Counted from the stretch's first letter, positions 41,483-50,340 are shown. The stretch is 64,000 bases of DNA from Edaphobacillus lindanitolerans (GCF_900156305.1 NZ_FTPL01000001.1:744001-808000); one strand, 5' to 3'. Made by a program: numbers and translations. The notes: a model not told the origin generated them from the letters alone.

Positions 41483-42632
41483 AGGCCACTCCCCCCCGGC
41501 AGATTGTCCATTTTACATTCAAGTCATCATCAACAAGCACGATATCGGCATCCTTGCCGGCACGGATGCTGCCTTTCCGGTTGAACAGGCCGAGCTGCCG
41601 GGCCGGATTCTCCGATGCCATTTTCACGATGTCCCTCATCGTCACTCCCTCCAGCGAAAGCATGCGGCGGGCACCTTCGTTCATTTTCAGGATGCTTCCT
41701 GCGAGTGTGCCGTCGGCAAGGACCGCCCGGTCTTCCGTCACCCGGACCGGCTGGCCGCCAAGTTCGTAGTCACCCGGCTCGAGTCCCTTTGCCCGCATCG
41801 AGTCGGTAATGAGCAGAAGCCGGCCAGGGCCGACATTGTCCACGATGAGCTGCATCATTTCACGGGATACGTGGATACCGTCCGCAATCAATTCCGCCTT
41901 CAGTTCATCAAGCAGGAATGCGGCCCCGACGACGCCGACGTCGCGGTGGTGGATGCCCGACATGGCATTGCACAAATGGGTCACCTGGGAGACCCCATGG
42001 ACGACCGCTTCTTTCATGCCGGCAAAGCCGGTGCCCGTGTGGCCGGCCGATACGACGACGCCGGCTGAAGAAAGCTCCCGGATGAATGCTCCGGAACGGT
42101 CATGTTCAGGTGCCATCGTCACGGCTTTGATCCGGCCGCCGGACAGCTCCTGCCATCTGCGGAATAATTCTGCATCCGGTTCGATGATGTATTCGGCCGG
42201 CTGGGCCCCGGCTTTGGACTTCTCGACAAACGGACCTTCGAGATGGATGCCGACGATTTCGGCAACGCCCGGCCCATCCGGATGGACGGCGATGTTTTGA
42301 AGCGCATGCTCAATCTGGTCGTGTGACTGGGTGATGGTCGTGGCGAGGAATGCAGTCGTCCCTTCGCCCGGAAGGAACCCGGCCATCTTCCCGAGCGTTT
42401 CCCCCGTCGCGTCCATGACATCTGCCCCGGCAGCCCCGTGGATATGTCCGTCTATAAAACCCGGCAGCGCATTCAAGGATGACCCGTCGATCTCTTCTGT
42501 CCCTTCCGGCAGTTCCTCCGGCCGGCCGCGAAACACTTCCTCAATCTTCCCGTCCCGGACGAGGATCGCTCCTCCGGGGATTTCCTCATTCTCTGCATAT
42601 ACATTGACATTGCTGATCAATAAACTGCTCAT
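41472..42632 (-). CDS. nagA: N-acetylglucosamine-6-phosphate deacetylase
   Basis: A 386-residue amidohydrolase that deacetylates GlcNAc-6-phosphate to glucosamine-6-phosphate. The first metal motif is DGHIHG (His63, His65), then HLEGPF, SAGHTGTGF, THLCNAMSGIHHRD and the active-site ITDSMRAKG Asp. The length is normal. GGAAAGGGAG precedes the ATG. No nagB, nagP or NagR-type regulator is nearby; the only downstream gene is the overlapping DNA glycosylase. Confidence 0.93.
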   Translation of the reverse strand: MSSLLISNVNVYAENEEIPGGAILVRDGKIEEVFRGRPEELPEGTEEIDGSSLNALPGFIDGHIHGAAGADVMDATGETLGKMAGFLPGEGTTAFLATTITQSHDQIEHALQNIAVHPDGPGVAEIVGIHLEGPFVEKSKAGAQPAEYIIEPDAELFRRWQELSGGRIKAVTMAPEHDRSGAFIRELSSAGVVVSAGHTGTGFAGMKEAVVHGVSQVTHLCNAMSGIHHRDVGVVGAAFLLDELKAELIADGIHVSREMMQLIVDNVGPGRLLLITDSMRAKGLEPGDYELGGQPVRVTEDRAVLADGTLAGSILKMNEGARRMLSLEGVTMRDIVKMASENPARQLGLFNRKGSIRAGKDADIVLVDDDLNVKWTICRGGVAYEG

Positions 42633-42743
42633 GCCGTACTCCCTTTCCGCGAACTCCGTTGTTTACCGCCTGCTACTCCTATTATAAGGGATTCGTGCAT
42701 TTCATTCTTCGTACGGATTTTCAAAGCCCGTAGATCGCCAGAC

Positions 42744-42784
42744 AAAAAGGCAGCCCGGGAAGCAATCTTTTGCCCCGGTCTGCC
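42744..42784 (-). terminator. Terminator of the YkvI-family gene
   Basis: GGCAG-CCGGG and CCCGG-CTGCC arms with one mismatch, then TTTTTGTC on the minus strand, 40 bp after the YkvI stop. Confidence 0.75.
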
Positions 42785-42823
42785 CTATGATTCGCAGGAT
42801 TCATTGGAGTTCATCCAGAACGG

Positions 42824-43903
42824 TCATCCCTTTGTCAGGATTGCTCCCGGCCTGCTCCGCCTGCCGAACGACCGGAACCACTGGACGAACACGGCCAGCA
42901 TCAGTGTAAACCCAAGATAACCGGTGATCGGGTAAAGCGTGCCGACGAGACTCACGAAGCCGATGAAGCTCAGGCAGAAGCCTGCAATTCCGACTGTGAT
43001 GACCGTCGCTTTGAACCGGCCCGTTCCGGGCTCCGAAACCCGTGCGGTGAATGAATACAGCATGCCGACCGCCGTATTGTAGATCATGCCGAGCAGGACA
43101 ATTGCCATGATATACGACAGGACGGGAGAGATCTCCCCGGCGAGTGCAAGCGTGGGCATCGAGGCGCCCCCTGCCACGTCCACCTTCGCCAGCATGGCGA
43201 GATTCAGCAGCAGGATGAGCAGGCCAAGGATTGTCCCTCCTATGGCTCCGCCCATCGCAGCAACCTTCGGATTCTTTTCCGTGCCTCCCATCACGACAAG
43301 CATCGATGCACTGCAGGCAATATTAAATGATACATACAAGGCGCCGCTCAACAGCCAATTCGGGGCTGCCCGGTCCTGTTCGCCTGCAAGACGGACGATT
43401 TCCGACATCGACAGGTCTGCCGTCAAGATAGAGTAGCCGGCCAGGATGAGGACGAGCACGATCAGAAACGGTGTGACCGCGCTGATCAGCGAGATGACTT
43501 TCTGGACGTTGAGGAGTACGGTGAGCACGGCGGCGATTACGAGGAATGCACTGCCGGCTGCGGCCGGAATTCCGAACTGTTCCTTGAAAAGGGCGCCGGC
43601 ACCCGAGAACATGACCACCGCAACACCAAAAAGGAAGAACGTGATGACCACGTCGACAAACACGCCGAGCGGGCGCCCGCAAATTTTATAGATTGCGGAC
43701 TTATGGGAAACCGAGTGCATCCGGCTTCCGAGCCGGGTCAGATTCGCTCCGACAAATGCGAACAAGGCGGTGGCCACAAGGGAACCGACGATTCCCCAGT
43801 ACCCAAAGCTTGTAAAGAACTGCAGGATTTCTTGTCCGGAGGCAAAGCCTGCGCCGATGACCAATCCGGCGAATGCCGCTCCGATTCGGATGCTTTCTTT
43901 CAT
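42824..43903 (-). CDS. YkvI-family membrane transporter
   Basis: A 359-residue protein with about ten helices. The opening IRIGAAFAGLVIGAGFASGQEILQFF (residues 5-30; key part GLVIGAGFASGQE) is diagnostic of the YkvI family, relatives of LeuT-fold amino-acid/branched-chain transporters. GGGGGAG precedes the ATG. It is the last gene of the run rpiR-GNAT-racemase-ykvI. If cotranscribed it may import the D- or N-acyl amino acid handled by the upstream enzymes, which is inference. Confidence 0.82.
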   Translation of the reverse strand: MKESIRIGAAFAGLVIGAGFASGQEILQFFTSFGYWGIVGSLVATALFAFVGANLTRLGSRMHSVSHKSAIYKICGRPLGVFVDVVITFFLFGVAVVMFSGAGALFKEQFGIPAAAGSAFLVIAAVLTVLLNVQKVISLISAVTPFLIVLVLILAGYSILTADLSMSEIVRLAGEQDRAAPNWLLSGALYVSFNIACSASMLVVMGGTEKNPKVAAMGGAIGGTILGLLILLLNLAMLAKVDVAGGASMPTLALAGEISPVLSYIMAIVLLGMIYNTAVGMLYSFTARVSEPGTGRFKATVITVGIAGFCLSFIGFVSLVGTLYPITGYLGFTLMLAVFVQWFRSFGRRSRPGAILTKG

Positions 43904-43962
43904 TGCGCTCCCCCTCCGGTTTAGATCAATTAAAATATTCAGTCACGTCAGCCTGGATAGAA

Positions 43963-43983
43963 AGCGGTGCCCGGAAGCACCGC
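43963..43983 (-). terminator. Intercistronic hairpin between racemase and ykvI
   Basis: GCGGTGC and GCACCGC make a 7-bp stem with a short loop and TTTCT follows on the minus strand. The U-tract is weak, so this is probably a partial terminator or an mRNA-stabilising hairpin. Confidence 0.5.
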
Positions 43984-43992
43984 CTTATCCGG

Positions 43993-45129
43993 TCAACCGC
44001 GGGATGATCCGCTGGTTTCTGCCGCAAACACTTCTTGATCGACTGTATACTTCTCAATCTTTGCAATGTCGGGTTCGTAGCCGATGCCGTAGCCGGTCGG
44101 GACGGTGATCTCTCCGTCCACCGCGACGACTTCCGGCTCGATGATGTCTTCCTCCCAATAGCGGGACGAGCCGGCCGTATCACCCGGCAGGATGAAATTC
44201 GGCAACGTGGTCAATGCCACATTGTGCGCACGGCCGATTCCTGATTCGAGCATGCCGCCGCACCAGAGCGGAATGCCTTTTTCCATGCAGTAGTCGTGGA
44301 TCTTCTTCGATTCGGTCAGCCCTCCGACACGGCCGATCTTCACATTGATGATCCGGCAGCTTCCGAGCTCGACCGCCTTTTTTACATCTTCGAGAGAATG
44401 GATGCTTTCATCCAGGCAGACCGGTGTTTCGATCGCTTTCTGGAGTTCGGCATGGTCGATGATGTCGTCATGCGCAAGCGGCTGCTCGATCATCGTCAGA
44501 TTGAATTCGTCCAGCTGCTTCAGCAGATCGGTGTCGTCCAGCGTATACGCCGAGTTGGCGTCCGCCATGAGCGGAACGTCAGGAAACGCTTCCCGGACCG
44601 CCCGGACAATGGAAATGTCCGCACCCGGCTTGATTTTCATCTTGATGCGTTTATAGCCTTCGCCGACAAAGCCGCGGACCGTCTCCACCATGTCTTCCGC
44701 GCTGTCCTGGACACCGATCGAGATGCCCACATCGATCTTGTCCTTCGTGCCGCCGAGCGCTTCGGCGAGCGTCATCTTGTTCCGTTTCGCATACAAGTCC
44801 CACACGGCACCTTCAATCGCCGACTTCGCCATGTTGTTCCGGCGGATGCCTCCGAAAATCTCACTCACTTCGTCGGGATGCGAAATCTCCTTGCCGACAA
44901 GCAGCGGACTGAGGATGTCCCGGATCATGTGGGCATTCGTCCCGACGGTCTCTTCCGCATACCAAGGGTGCTGGAATGCCACCGATTCCCCCCATCCGGA
45001 ATTCCCTTCTTCGTCTTTCACTTCGATGAGCAGGAACGGTTTGTCCTGCATCGTCCCGAAACTTGTCGTGAACGGATTCTTCATCCGCATTTCCATATGC
45101 CTCATCCGAATCTCCTGGATCTTCATCAT
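43993..45129 (-). CDS. N-succinylamino-acid racemase / o-succinylbenzoate synthase (enolase superfamily)
   Basis: A 378-residue muconate-lactonising subgroup enolase of the NSAR/OSBS (MenC-like) family. The catalytic KMK pair is Lys163/Lys165, metal ligands are Asp190 (MADANSAY), Glu215 (IEQPL) and Asp240 (CLDES), and the opposite-face base is Lys264 (VKIGRVGG). In Bacillus and Geobacillus such genes next to a GNAT acyltransferase work in conversion of D- to L-amino acids through N-succinyl intermediates, and that neighbour is present here. No menaquinone genes are nearby, which argues against a purely MenC role. The start at 45129 follows AAAGGAGAG. Confidence 0.88.
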   Translation of the reverse strand: MMKIQEIRMRHMEMRMKNPFTTSFGTMQDKPFLLIEVKDEEGNSGWGESVAFQHPWYAEETVGTNAHMIRDILSPLLVGKEISHPDEVSEIFGGIRRNNMAKSAIEGAVWDLYAKRNKMTLAEALGGTKDKIDVGISIGVQDSAEDMVETVRGFVGEGYKRIKMKIKPGADISIVRAVREAFPDVPLMADANSAYTLDDTDLLKQLDEFNLTMIEQPLAHDDIIDHAELQKAIETPVCLDESIHSLEDVKKAVELGSCRIINVKIGRVGGLTESKKIHDYCMEKGIPLWCGGMLESGIGRAHNVALTTLPNFILPGDTAGSSRYWEEDIIEPEVVAVDGEITVPTGYGIGYEPDIAKIEKYTVDQEVFAAETSGSSRG

Positions 45130-45170
45130 CCGTCTCTCCTTTGTATGGCCGGTCCCCAACGGGCAGAACC

Positions 45171-45995
45171 TCAGTTGAGCGGCACTTCGTCTTTGATCCT
45201 GAACACGTACTCATTCACCTTTTCGTCTTTCCGACCGACATCCTCCAGCAAGTAGCCGCCTTCAAATGCGCGGACGAACAGTTCCCTCGTTTTCATCCGC
45301 CAATCAAGCGCAAGCGGACCATCTCTTTTTTTCAGCTCCTGAAAGTCCGCCGGAACGGATACCGAAAACGTACGTTCCTCCGGCAGTACGAGGCGGTCCG
45401 TCTCCAGCACCGGGAGGCCCGTCTTCGTGGTGCCGACCGTAAACGGCCGGACCGGCTCCAATGCATCGGGCCGGACTCCGTCTGTTACCCTGGGTCCCCG
45501 GATCCACCAGTCGACCTCGAACCGGTCCGTCGGCAGCCCTGCGTTCAGGGCATCGTTCATCTCGCCGTAGCAATTCTCGATATACGTACCGACCACCCCG
45601 CCAAGCTTGCGGATATTGAGATAGGCGTTGCGGCTTTCGAGCGGGTCGAATGTCCAGCGAACGAGGTCGTAGCCGATTTGGCGCGCAATGTCCGCCTGCG
45701 CCCGCTTCATGTCTGCCCCAAGCCCGGAATGCCTGTATTCCGGCAGGATCCCGAGCATGTGCGAACAAAGATATGTACGGTTTCCGTCAAACCCTGCAAA
45801 GCTATATTGAAAGCCGACGGCACGCTCCCCGTCAAATGCTCCGAGGAGGATGCCGCCGTTTTTCACGGCTGTGAACAATTGGTGGACCGGCGTTTCGTCC
45901 ATCCCCCAGACGGCCTGCTCCAGCGCAGCCACCTGGCCCATCTCTTCCTTTGAATCAAACGGCCGGATCACCGGCTTTTGTTGCGCTGTTTCCAT
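45171..45995 (-). CDS. GNAT-family N-acyltransferase, probable amino-acid N-succinyltransferase
   Basis: A 274-residue protein with an N-terminal GNAT domain (about residues 10-160). The CoA-binding strand-loop-helix is [41 protein letters not shown] follows and a second half ends [11 protein letters not shown]. Members adjacent to NSAR genes are known to succinylate D-amino acids. The start at 45995 is chosen from GGGAGG spacing; the upstream frame extension lacks support. It lies 31 bp after the RpiR regulator and 41 bp before the racemase. Confidence 0.82.
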   Translation of the reverse strand: METAQQKPVIRPFDSKEEMGQVAALEQAVWGMDETPVHQLFTAVKNGGILLGAFDGERAVGFQYSFAGFDGNRTYLCSHMLGILPEYRHSGLGADMKRAQADIARQIGYDLVRWTFDPLESRNAYLNIRKLGGVVGTYIENCYGEMNDALNAGLPTDRFEVDWWIRGPRVTDGVRPDALEPVRPFTVGTTKTGLPVLETDRLVLPEERTFSVSVPADFQELKKRDGPLALDWRMKTRELFVRAFEGGYLLEDVGRKDEKVNEYVFRIKDEVPLN

Positions 45996-46026
45996 CTCAT
46001 CCTCCCCTTTCCGGGTCACTTCTCCA

Positions 46027-46884
46027 TTATGCTTCAAAACCTTCCAGAAAATAAAACCCGCTGTCCAGTTCCCTGACGAGTTCCTGACGCTTTCTTACTT
46101 CAGCCGGGTTTTTCACGGCGACACTCGCAACGAGCGCATTCATGAACGAAAACAGCGGAGCCGCCTTGTCAATCGTCGTCAGGCCAGGTGACTGGACCGC
46201 AAACACGACGTCACAGTGCGCGGACACCGGCGCCATCTGCGAATCTGAAATGCCGATCACAAATGCGCCTTTCTTTTTGGCAAGCTCCGTAATGAGGAGC
46301 GTCTCCCTCAAATACCGGTGGAAGCTGATCACGACCGCAACCGACTGCCCGTCAAGCCGGCACACTTCCTGCACGAGATCTTCCGCCTGCGGCCGCATGA
46401 CGCTCACATCGTCCCGGACAATCCCGAGCATGAGCTTGAGCCAGTTCGCCGCGGGATAGGAAGCCCGCAGGCCGAGGATGGACACATGCTTCGCCATCGT
46501 CAGTTCGCGGACCGCCACTTCGAAGTCGGTCGGATCGATGAGCCGGGCGGTTTCCGAAATCGATTTCAGATCCTGTTCCATCACCTTCTCATACAGCCGG
46601 CACTCTTCTCCGAGCGCCAGCTTCTCCTCCTGGTACTGGGAAAAGCTTGAATCCGGCAGGTACAGCTCCTCCCGGATCGCCTTCTGCATCGCAGGGTATC
46701 CGCTGAATCCCATATTATAGCTGAACCGGATCACCGTGGACTCGCTCGTACCGGTCCGGTCTCCCAGCTCCTGCCCGGAACAGACAGCCACCTCATGCGG
46801 CCGGCGCATCACATAATCCGCCACTTTTCTTTGTCCCCGCGGAAGCCTGAGCATCTCCCGCTGAATCATCCCCTTTAAAACCAT
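46027..46884 (-). CDS. MurR/RpiR-family transcriptional regulator
   Basis: A 285-residue RpiR-type regulator: an N-terminal HTH_6 domain (about residues 1-75, containing GTSESTVIRFSYNMGFSGY) and a C-terminal SIS sugar-phosphate-like domain (about 110-240; ISFHRYLRETLLI). The start at 46884 has GGAG 9 nt upstream. It heads the rpiR-GNAT-racemase run, with two matching palindromes upstream (46961-47009). RpiR proteins usually sense phosphosugars, so control of an amino-acid racemase locus is notable. Confidence 0.87.
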   Translation of the reverse strand: MVLKGMIQREMLRLPRGQRKVADYVMRRPHEVAVCSGQELGDRTGTSESTVIRFSYNMGFSGYPAMQKAIREELYLPDSSFSQYQEEKLALGEECRLYEKVMEQDLKSISETARLIDPTDFEVAVRELTMAKHVSILGLRASYPAANWLKLMLGIVRDDVSVMRPQAEDLVQEVCRLDGQSVAVVISFHRYLRETLLITELAKKKGAFVIGISDSQMAPVSAHCDVVFAVQSPGLTTIDKAAPLFSFMNALVASVAVKNPAEVRKRQELVRELDSGFYFLEGFEA

Positions 46885-46960
46885 CCCCATCACTCCGTTC
46901 AAATTATATGAAATCCGGAAAGCCCCAAGAAGCCGTCCGGCTGTCTCCCCGTCCGAAGCA

Positions 46961-47009
46961 ATTGAAGGAATCCCTTCAATATTTCAAGAGAAATGAAGGA
47001 AACCCTTCA
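46961..47009 (-). promoter_or_regulatory. Two helically phased operators upstream of rpiR
   Basis: ATTGAAGG-aatc-CCTTCAAT (46961-46980) is a perfect palindrome. TGAAGG-aaac-CCTTCA (46994-47009) repeats it with centres 31 bp apart, close to three helix turns. A TTGTAT-17-TATTGT promoter can be drawn for the minus strand just upstream, placing the sites at the start of transcription. The obvious ligand is the RpiR protein itself. Confidence 0.65.
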
Positions 47010-47103
47010 AACTGTCCATACAATATCATCGAAAAGGATGAAATACAATATATTTCTGAATATTTTATTTAAACAAATACAAGAATGCAGACATGTCAAC
47101 GTT

Positions 47104-47118
47104 TTGAAAACGCATACA
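47104..47118. promoter_or_regulatory. Consensus CcpA cre site
   Basis: TTGAAAACGCATACA matches the WTGNAARCGNWWWCA consensus at every position. It lies about 220 bp upstream of the rpiR start, between that gene's promoter region and the inverted repeat at 47129-47213. Catabolite control of the rpiR-racemase operon or of an unannotated RNA is possible. Confidence 0.6.
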
Positions 47119-47128
47119 AAAATAAGCA

Positions 47129-47213
47129 GTCCTCTGCCATACTCAGGCGCCACTGGAATCCTCGCTCTTATATAGGAAAAGACTTCCGGAACAAGCATAT
47201 GCCTGCAGAGGAC
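47129..47213. other. Unexplained inverted-repeat region, possible structured RNA
   Basis: GTCCTCTGC (47129-47137) is perfectly complementary to GCAGAGGAC (47205-47213) across 67 nt that contain GGCGCC and further short stems. On the minus strand the second arm runs into GCAG-AGGA-CTGC then TTATTTTT, a small terminator-like hairpin. No open frame with a ribosome binding site is present. The ~480-bp gap 46885-47352 otherwise holds only the operators, the cre site and nothing else I can identify. Confidence 0.4.
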
Positions 47214-47352
47214 GGATCCGGGAATGTCGGAATTGGTTCTTCAAGGTTTTTCATCCTTATAACACTATTCCGATGACAATCATCCATTAGATTTAATTCT
47301 TTCTCCATTCATTTAATTGTTATTCAAACACGATCACCCTGTACCGCAACGT

Positions 47353-47383
47353 AAAAACAGCCGGTCGCATGATGGTCCGGCTG
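47353..47383 (-). terminator. Terminator of the ferredoxin-NADP reductase gene
   Basis: CAGCCGG and CCGGCTG arms, then TTTTTAC on the minus strand, immediately after the stop codon. Confidence 0.85.
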
Positions 47384-47389
47384 TGCATC

Positions 47390-48445
47390 TCATTCCACAC
47401 CGGCGATTTGCCGGATGATCCTGCGGTTTCGTTCCTTGAAGCGGTCGTTATGCGATGAGACCATGCCTCGCTCATGGGCATCGGGGTCGACAAACATCTT
47501 CGCACGGTTGACGGCATTGACGGCATCCTGGAACGCACCGACGAGCAGGTTCACCTTGCCGGCATATTTCAGACAATCCCCCGCAGCAAAGATGCCGGGC
47601 ACGGTCGTGTCGGCTTCCGCGGTACCGAGGAAGAAGTGTCCGTCTTCCCTTTCCGGCTCCGCCGCTCCTTCGAATTCGAGTTCCGCATCCATTTCAAAGC
47701 CATGGCTGACGAGCACCGAATCAACGGCAAGCCGGTATGTCTCCTCCGTTCTGGAGTCACGCAGTTCCACGCATTCAATCTTCGTTTTTGAGACATCCGA
47801 AACGAGCCGGTGAATTGCAGCATTGAGGACCACCCGCACGCCGCCTTCCCGCACTTTCTCCACTTGGGCTTCATGGGCGCAGAAGTTATCTCTCCTGTGG
47901 ACGAGAATGATTTCCTTGGCGATGCCCAGGAATTCGGCTGCCCAGTCAACGGCTGCATCGCCTCCGCCCGAGATCAGGACGGTCTGGCCGCGGAATTGCG
48001 CAATCGACGGTACGGTGTAGTACAGATTGTCCATCTCGGCTGCTGCCGCTCCGGACAACTTCAGTTTCTGCGGCGTGACGATCCCGCCGCCATTCGCCAT
48101 GATGACCGACCGTGACGGATAAATGACTCCGTCTGAGGCCTCCACCTCAAACAGACCGTCCGGGGCCCGGCGGATCTCCGTCACTTTCCGCCCTGTGAGT
48201 ATTTCCGGTCCGAATGTATTGGCCTGCTCGACCAGCTGCCCGGCAAATATACCGCCCTGGACAGGCGGCTGGCCGCCCGCATCCCAGATCATCTTCTCCT
48301 TAAACAGGCATACTTTTCCCCCAAGCTCTTCCCTCGCCTCGATCAGCCGGACATCCATCCCGCGGAGCCCGCTGTAAAAGGCCGAATACAGCCCGGCAGG
48401 TCCGCCGCCGATGATCGTCACATCTTTCACGTACGCCCTTTGCAT
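47390..48445 (-). CDS. Ferredoxin--NADP(+) reductase, thioredoxin-reductase-like (YcgT/YumC type)
   Basis: A 351-residue flavoprotein. The FAD motif is IIGGGPAGLYSAFYSGLRG (about residues 11-29), the NADPH motif is ISGGGDAAVDWAAEF (about 155), and the C-terminal GIFAAGDCLKYAGKVNLLVGAF is typical. The CxxC of thioredoxin reductase is absent, which marks it as an FNR. AGGGAGG precedes the ATG. Divergent from a siderophore importer across two Fur boxes, it may supply electrons for iron release, as proposed for YcgT-like enzymes. Confidence 0.88.
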   Translation of the reverse strand: MQRAYVKDVTIIGGGPAGLYSAFYSGLRGMDVRLIEAREELGGKVCLFKEKMIWDAGGQPPVQGGIFAGQLVEQANTFGPEILTGRKVTEIRRAPDGLFEVEASDGVIYPSRSVIMANGGGIVTPQKLKLSGAAAAEMDNLYYTVPSIAQFRGQTVLISGGGDAAVDWAAEFLGIAKEIILVHRRDNFCAHEAQVEKVREGGVRVVLNAAIHRLVSDVSKTKIECVELRDSRTEETYRLAVDSVLVSHGFEMDAELEFEGAAEPEREDGHFFLGTAEADTTVPGIFAAGDCLKYAGKVNLLVGAFQDAVNAVNRAKMFVDPDAHERGMVSSHNDRFKERNRRIIRQIAGVE

Positions 48446-48474
48446 CCGAATTCCTCCCTCGTTTCAGAAAACGT

Positions 48475-48503
48475 TTGACATGCAATCCGTTTCACTCTAT
48501 CAT
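48475..48503 (+). promoter_or_regulatory. SigA-type promoter of the siderophore importer
   Basis: TTGACA (48475-48480) and TATCAT (48498-48503) are spaced 17 nt. The expected transcription start falls at the left edge of the Fur boxes. Confidence 0.82.
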
Positions 48504-48510
48504 TTGAAAT

Positions 48511-48541
48511 TGAAAATCATTCTCAATGAGAATCAGTCTCA
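48511..48541. promoter_or_regulatory. Two overlapping Fur boxes
   Basis: TGAAAATCATTCTCA (48511-48525) matches the 7-1-7 Fur consensus TGATAATNATTATCA at 12 of 14 defined positions. A second, weaker copy TGAGAATCAGTCTCA follows at 48527-48541. They lie in the divergent region between the reductase and the importer, just downstream of the importer promoter, so iron-loaded Fur would block both directions. Confidence 0.85.
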
Positions 48542-48586
48542 ACCACTATAACACGGGAGCCACCCGAAAGGAAAGGAGCAACCGAT

Positions 48587-49384
48587 ATGCAACTGCTCGC
48601 AGAAGAAGTCCGTGTCGGATATGATGCAACCGTCATCGTCGACGGAATGAATCTTTCCTTCCCCGCCGGCAAGATCACGACGATCATCGGATCAAACGGC
48701 TGCGGCAAATCTACGCTTCTGAAGGCGCTCACCCGCATCATCCCCCACCAGGGAGGTGCAGTCACACTCGACGGCCTTGACATCCGGTCCATGGAGACGA
48801 AAGCGCTCGCCAGGAAGATGGCCATTCTGCCCCAGACTCCCGAAAGTGCCGGCGGGCTAACCGTTGAAGAGCTCGTTGCCTACGGCCGGTTCCCCCACCA
48901 GAAAGGCTTCGGACGGCGTTCCCCGGAAGACCGTCGGATGATTGACTGGGCTCTGGACGTTACGCGAACCGGAGAATTCCGGGACCGCCCGGTCGATGCC
49001 CTGTCCGGCGGCCAGCGCCAGCGCGTGTGGATCGCCATGGCACTCGCCCAGGATACCGGCATCATCTTTCTTGATGAGCCTACGACTTATCTGGACATGG
49101 CCCACCAGCTGGAGATCCTGGAATTGCTTCGGAAGCTGAATGCTGAAGAAGGCCGCACGATCGTCATGGTCCTTCATGACCTGAACCAGGCTGCCCGCTT
49201 CTCCGATCACCTGATCGCCCTGTCGAATGGCCGCCTCATCAAGGCTGGAACACCGGAAGAAGTGCTTGTCCCGGACGTCATGAAACAAGTGTTCAACATC
49301 GACGCCGTCATCGGGCAGGATCCGCGCACAGGCGCACCGCTCTGCGTCACATATGACCTGATCAAAGGAGACCAACCTTCATGA
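48587..49384 (+). CDS. Iron-siderophore ABC transporter, ATP-binding protein (YusV/FecE-like)
   Basis: A 265-residue ATPase of the FepC/FhuC family: Walker A GSNGCGKST (about residues 36-44), signature LSGGQRQRVWIAMALAQD, Walker B IIFLDEPTTYLD, H-loop VLHDLNQAARFSDH. The GCGKST variant and LDMAHQLE are typical for iron-siderophore systems. AAAGGAG precedes the ATG. First gene of a four-gene importer; its end overlaps the binding-protein ATG by 4 nt. Confidence 0.93.
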   Translation: MQLLAEEVRVGYDATVIVDGMNLSFPAGKITTIIGSNGCGKSTLLKALTRIIPHQGGAVTLDGLDIRSMETKALARKMAILPQTPESAGGLTVEELVAYGRFPHQKGFGRRSPEDRRMIDWALDVTRTGEFRDRPVDALSGGQRQRVWIAMALAQDTGIIFLDEPTTYLDMAHQLEILELLRKLNAEEGRTIVMVLHDLNQAARFSDHLIALSNGRLIKAGTPEEVLVPDVMKQVFNIDAVIGQDPRTGAPLCVTYDLIKGDQPS

Positions 49385-50319
49385 ACAGAAAACTGCTGCT
49401 CTTCCTCACACTCCTCACCGCGCTTGCACTGGCTGCTTGCGGAGGGAAATCAGACAATAACTCCGGCAAACAAGAACAAGGAGACGCGTCAAAAACGTCT
49501 TCCGAAACCATTACGTACGAATCCGAAACCGGGCCGGTTGAAGTCCCTGCCGATCCGAAGCGTGTTGTCGTGCTGTCTTCCTATGCCGGTGACCTGATCA
49601 AACTCGGTGTCCCGATCGTCGGCGTCGACTCGTGGTCCGCGGACAACCCGAACTTCCGGGACGGATTGAAAAACGCGGAAGTCGTATCCAATGAAGATGT
49701 GGAGAAGATCATTGAGCTGGAGCCGGATCTGATCATCGGGCTCAACAATATCCAAAACGCGGACAAGCTGGAGAAAATCGCACCGACCGTCCTGTTCACG
49801 TACGGCAAAAATGACTATCTCCAGCAGCACATAGAAGTCGCCAAAGTCGTGAACAAAGAAAAGGAAGCAACCGAGTGGGCCGATGACTTCAGGAAGCGTG
49901 CCAAGGAAACAGGCGAGAAGATCAAGGCGAAAATAGGTGCGGACGCCACTGTCACGGTCGTTGAAAATTATGAGAAACAATTCTATCTGTTCGGTGACAA
50001 TTGGGGCCGGGGCACGGAAGTCCTTTACCAGGCCATGGGGTTGAAGATGCCGGATAAAGTGAAAGAAGTGGCGCTTGAACCCGGATACTTCGCCATCTCC
50101 CAGGAAGTGCTCGGTGATTACACCGGCGATTATGTCGTCATGAGCCTTGCGGAGGACCAGGACACGTCATTCATGGATGCCGGCTGGTTCAAGGAAATGG
50201 ATGCCGTGAAGAATGACCGGCTGATCAAGTCGAATGCCAAAACGGCTTACTTCAACGATGCGATGACGCTCGATGATCAATTGAAGTTTTTTGAAGAACA
50301 ATTTCTCGGTGCCGAATAA
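49381..50319 (+). CDS. Iron-siderophore ABC transporter, binding lipoprotein
   Basis: A 312-residue class III (FepB/FeuA-type) binding protein. The signal peptide ends LAAC with Cys20 lipidated, followed by a Ser/Asn/Gln-rich linker. VPADPKRVVVLSSYAGDLIKLG is the characteristic first strand, EKIIELEPDLIIGL the second, joined by the long backbone helix. ATGA overlap with the ATPase gene. Which siderophore it binds is not readable. Confidence 0.92.
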   Translation: MNRKLLLFLTLLTALALAACGGKSDNNSGKQEQGDASKTSSETITYESETGPVEVPADPKRVVVLSSYAGDLIKLGVPIVGVDSWSADNPNFRDGLKNAEVVSNEDVEKIIELEPDLIIGLNNIQNADKLEKIAPTVLFTYGKNDYLQQHIEVAKVVNKEKEATEWADDFRKRAKETGEKIKAKIGADATVTVVENYEKQFYLFGDNWGRGTEVLYQAMGLKMPDKVKEVALEPGYFAISQEVLGDYTGDYVVMSLAEDQDTSFMDAGWFKEMDAVKNDRLIKSNAKTAYFNDAMTLDDQLKFFEEQFLGAE

Positions 50320-50340
50320 AAACGGTCCGGGAACACAAGT

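Noticed and set aside
43993-45129. Assignment as menC of menaquinone synthesis
   Set aside because: No other men genes are near and a GNAT acyltransferase is adjacent, which favours the succinylamino-acid racemase role; dual activity remains possible.
46993-47276. Short plus-strand ORFs upstream of rpiR
   Set aside because: They lack ribosome binding sites and run through operators and the inverted repeat.
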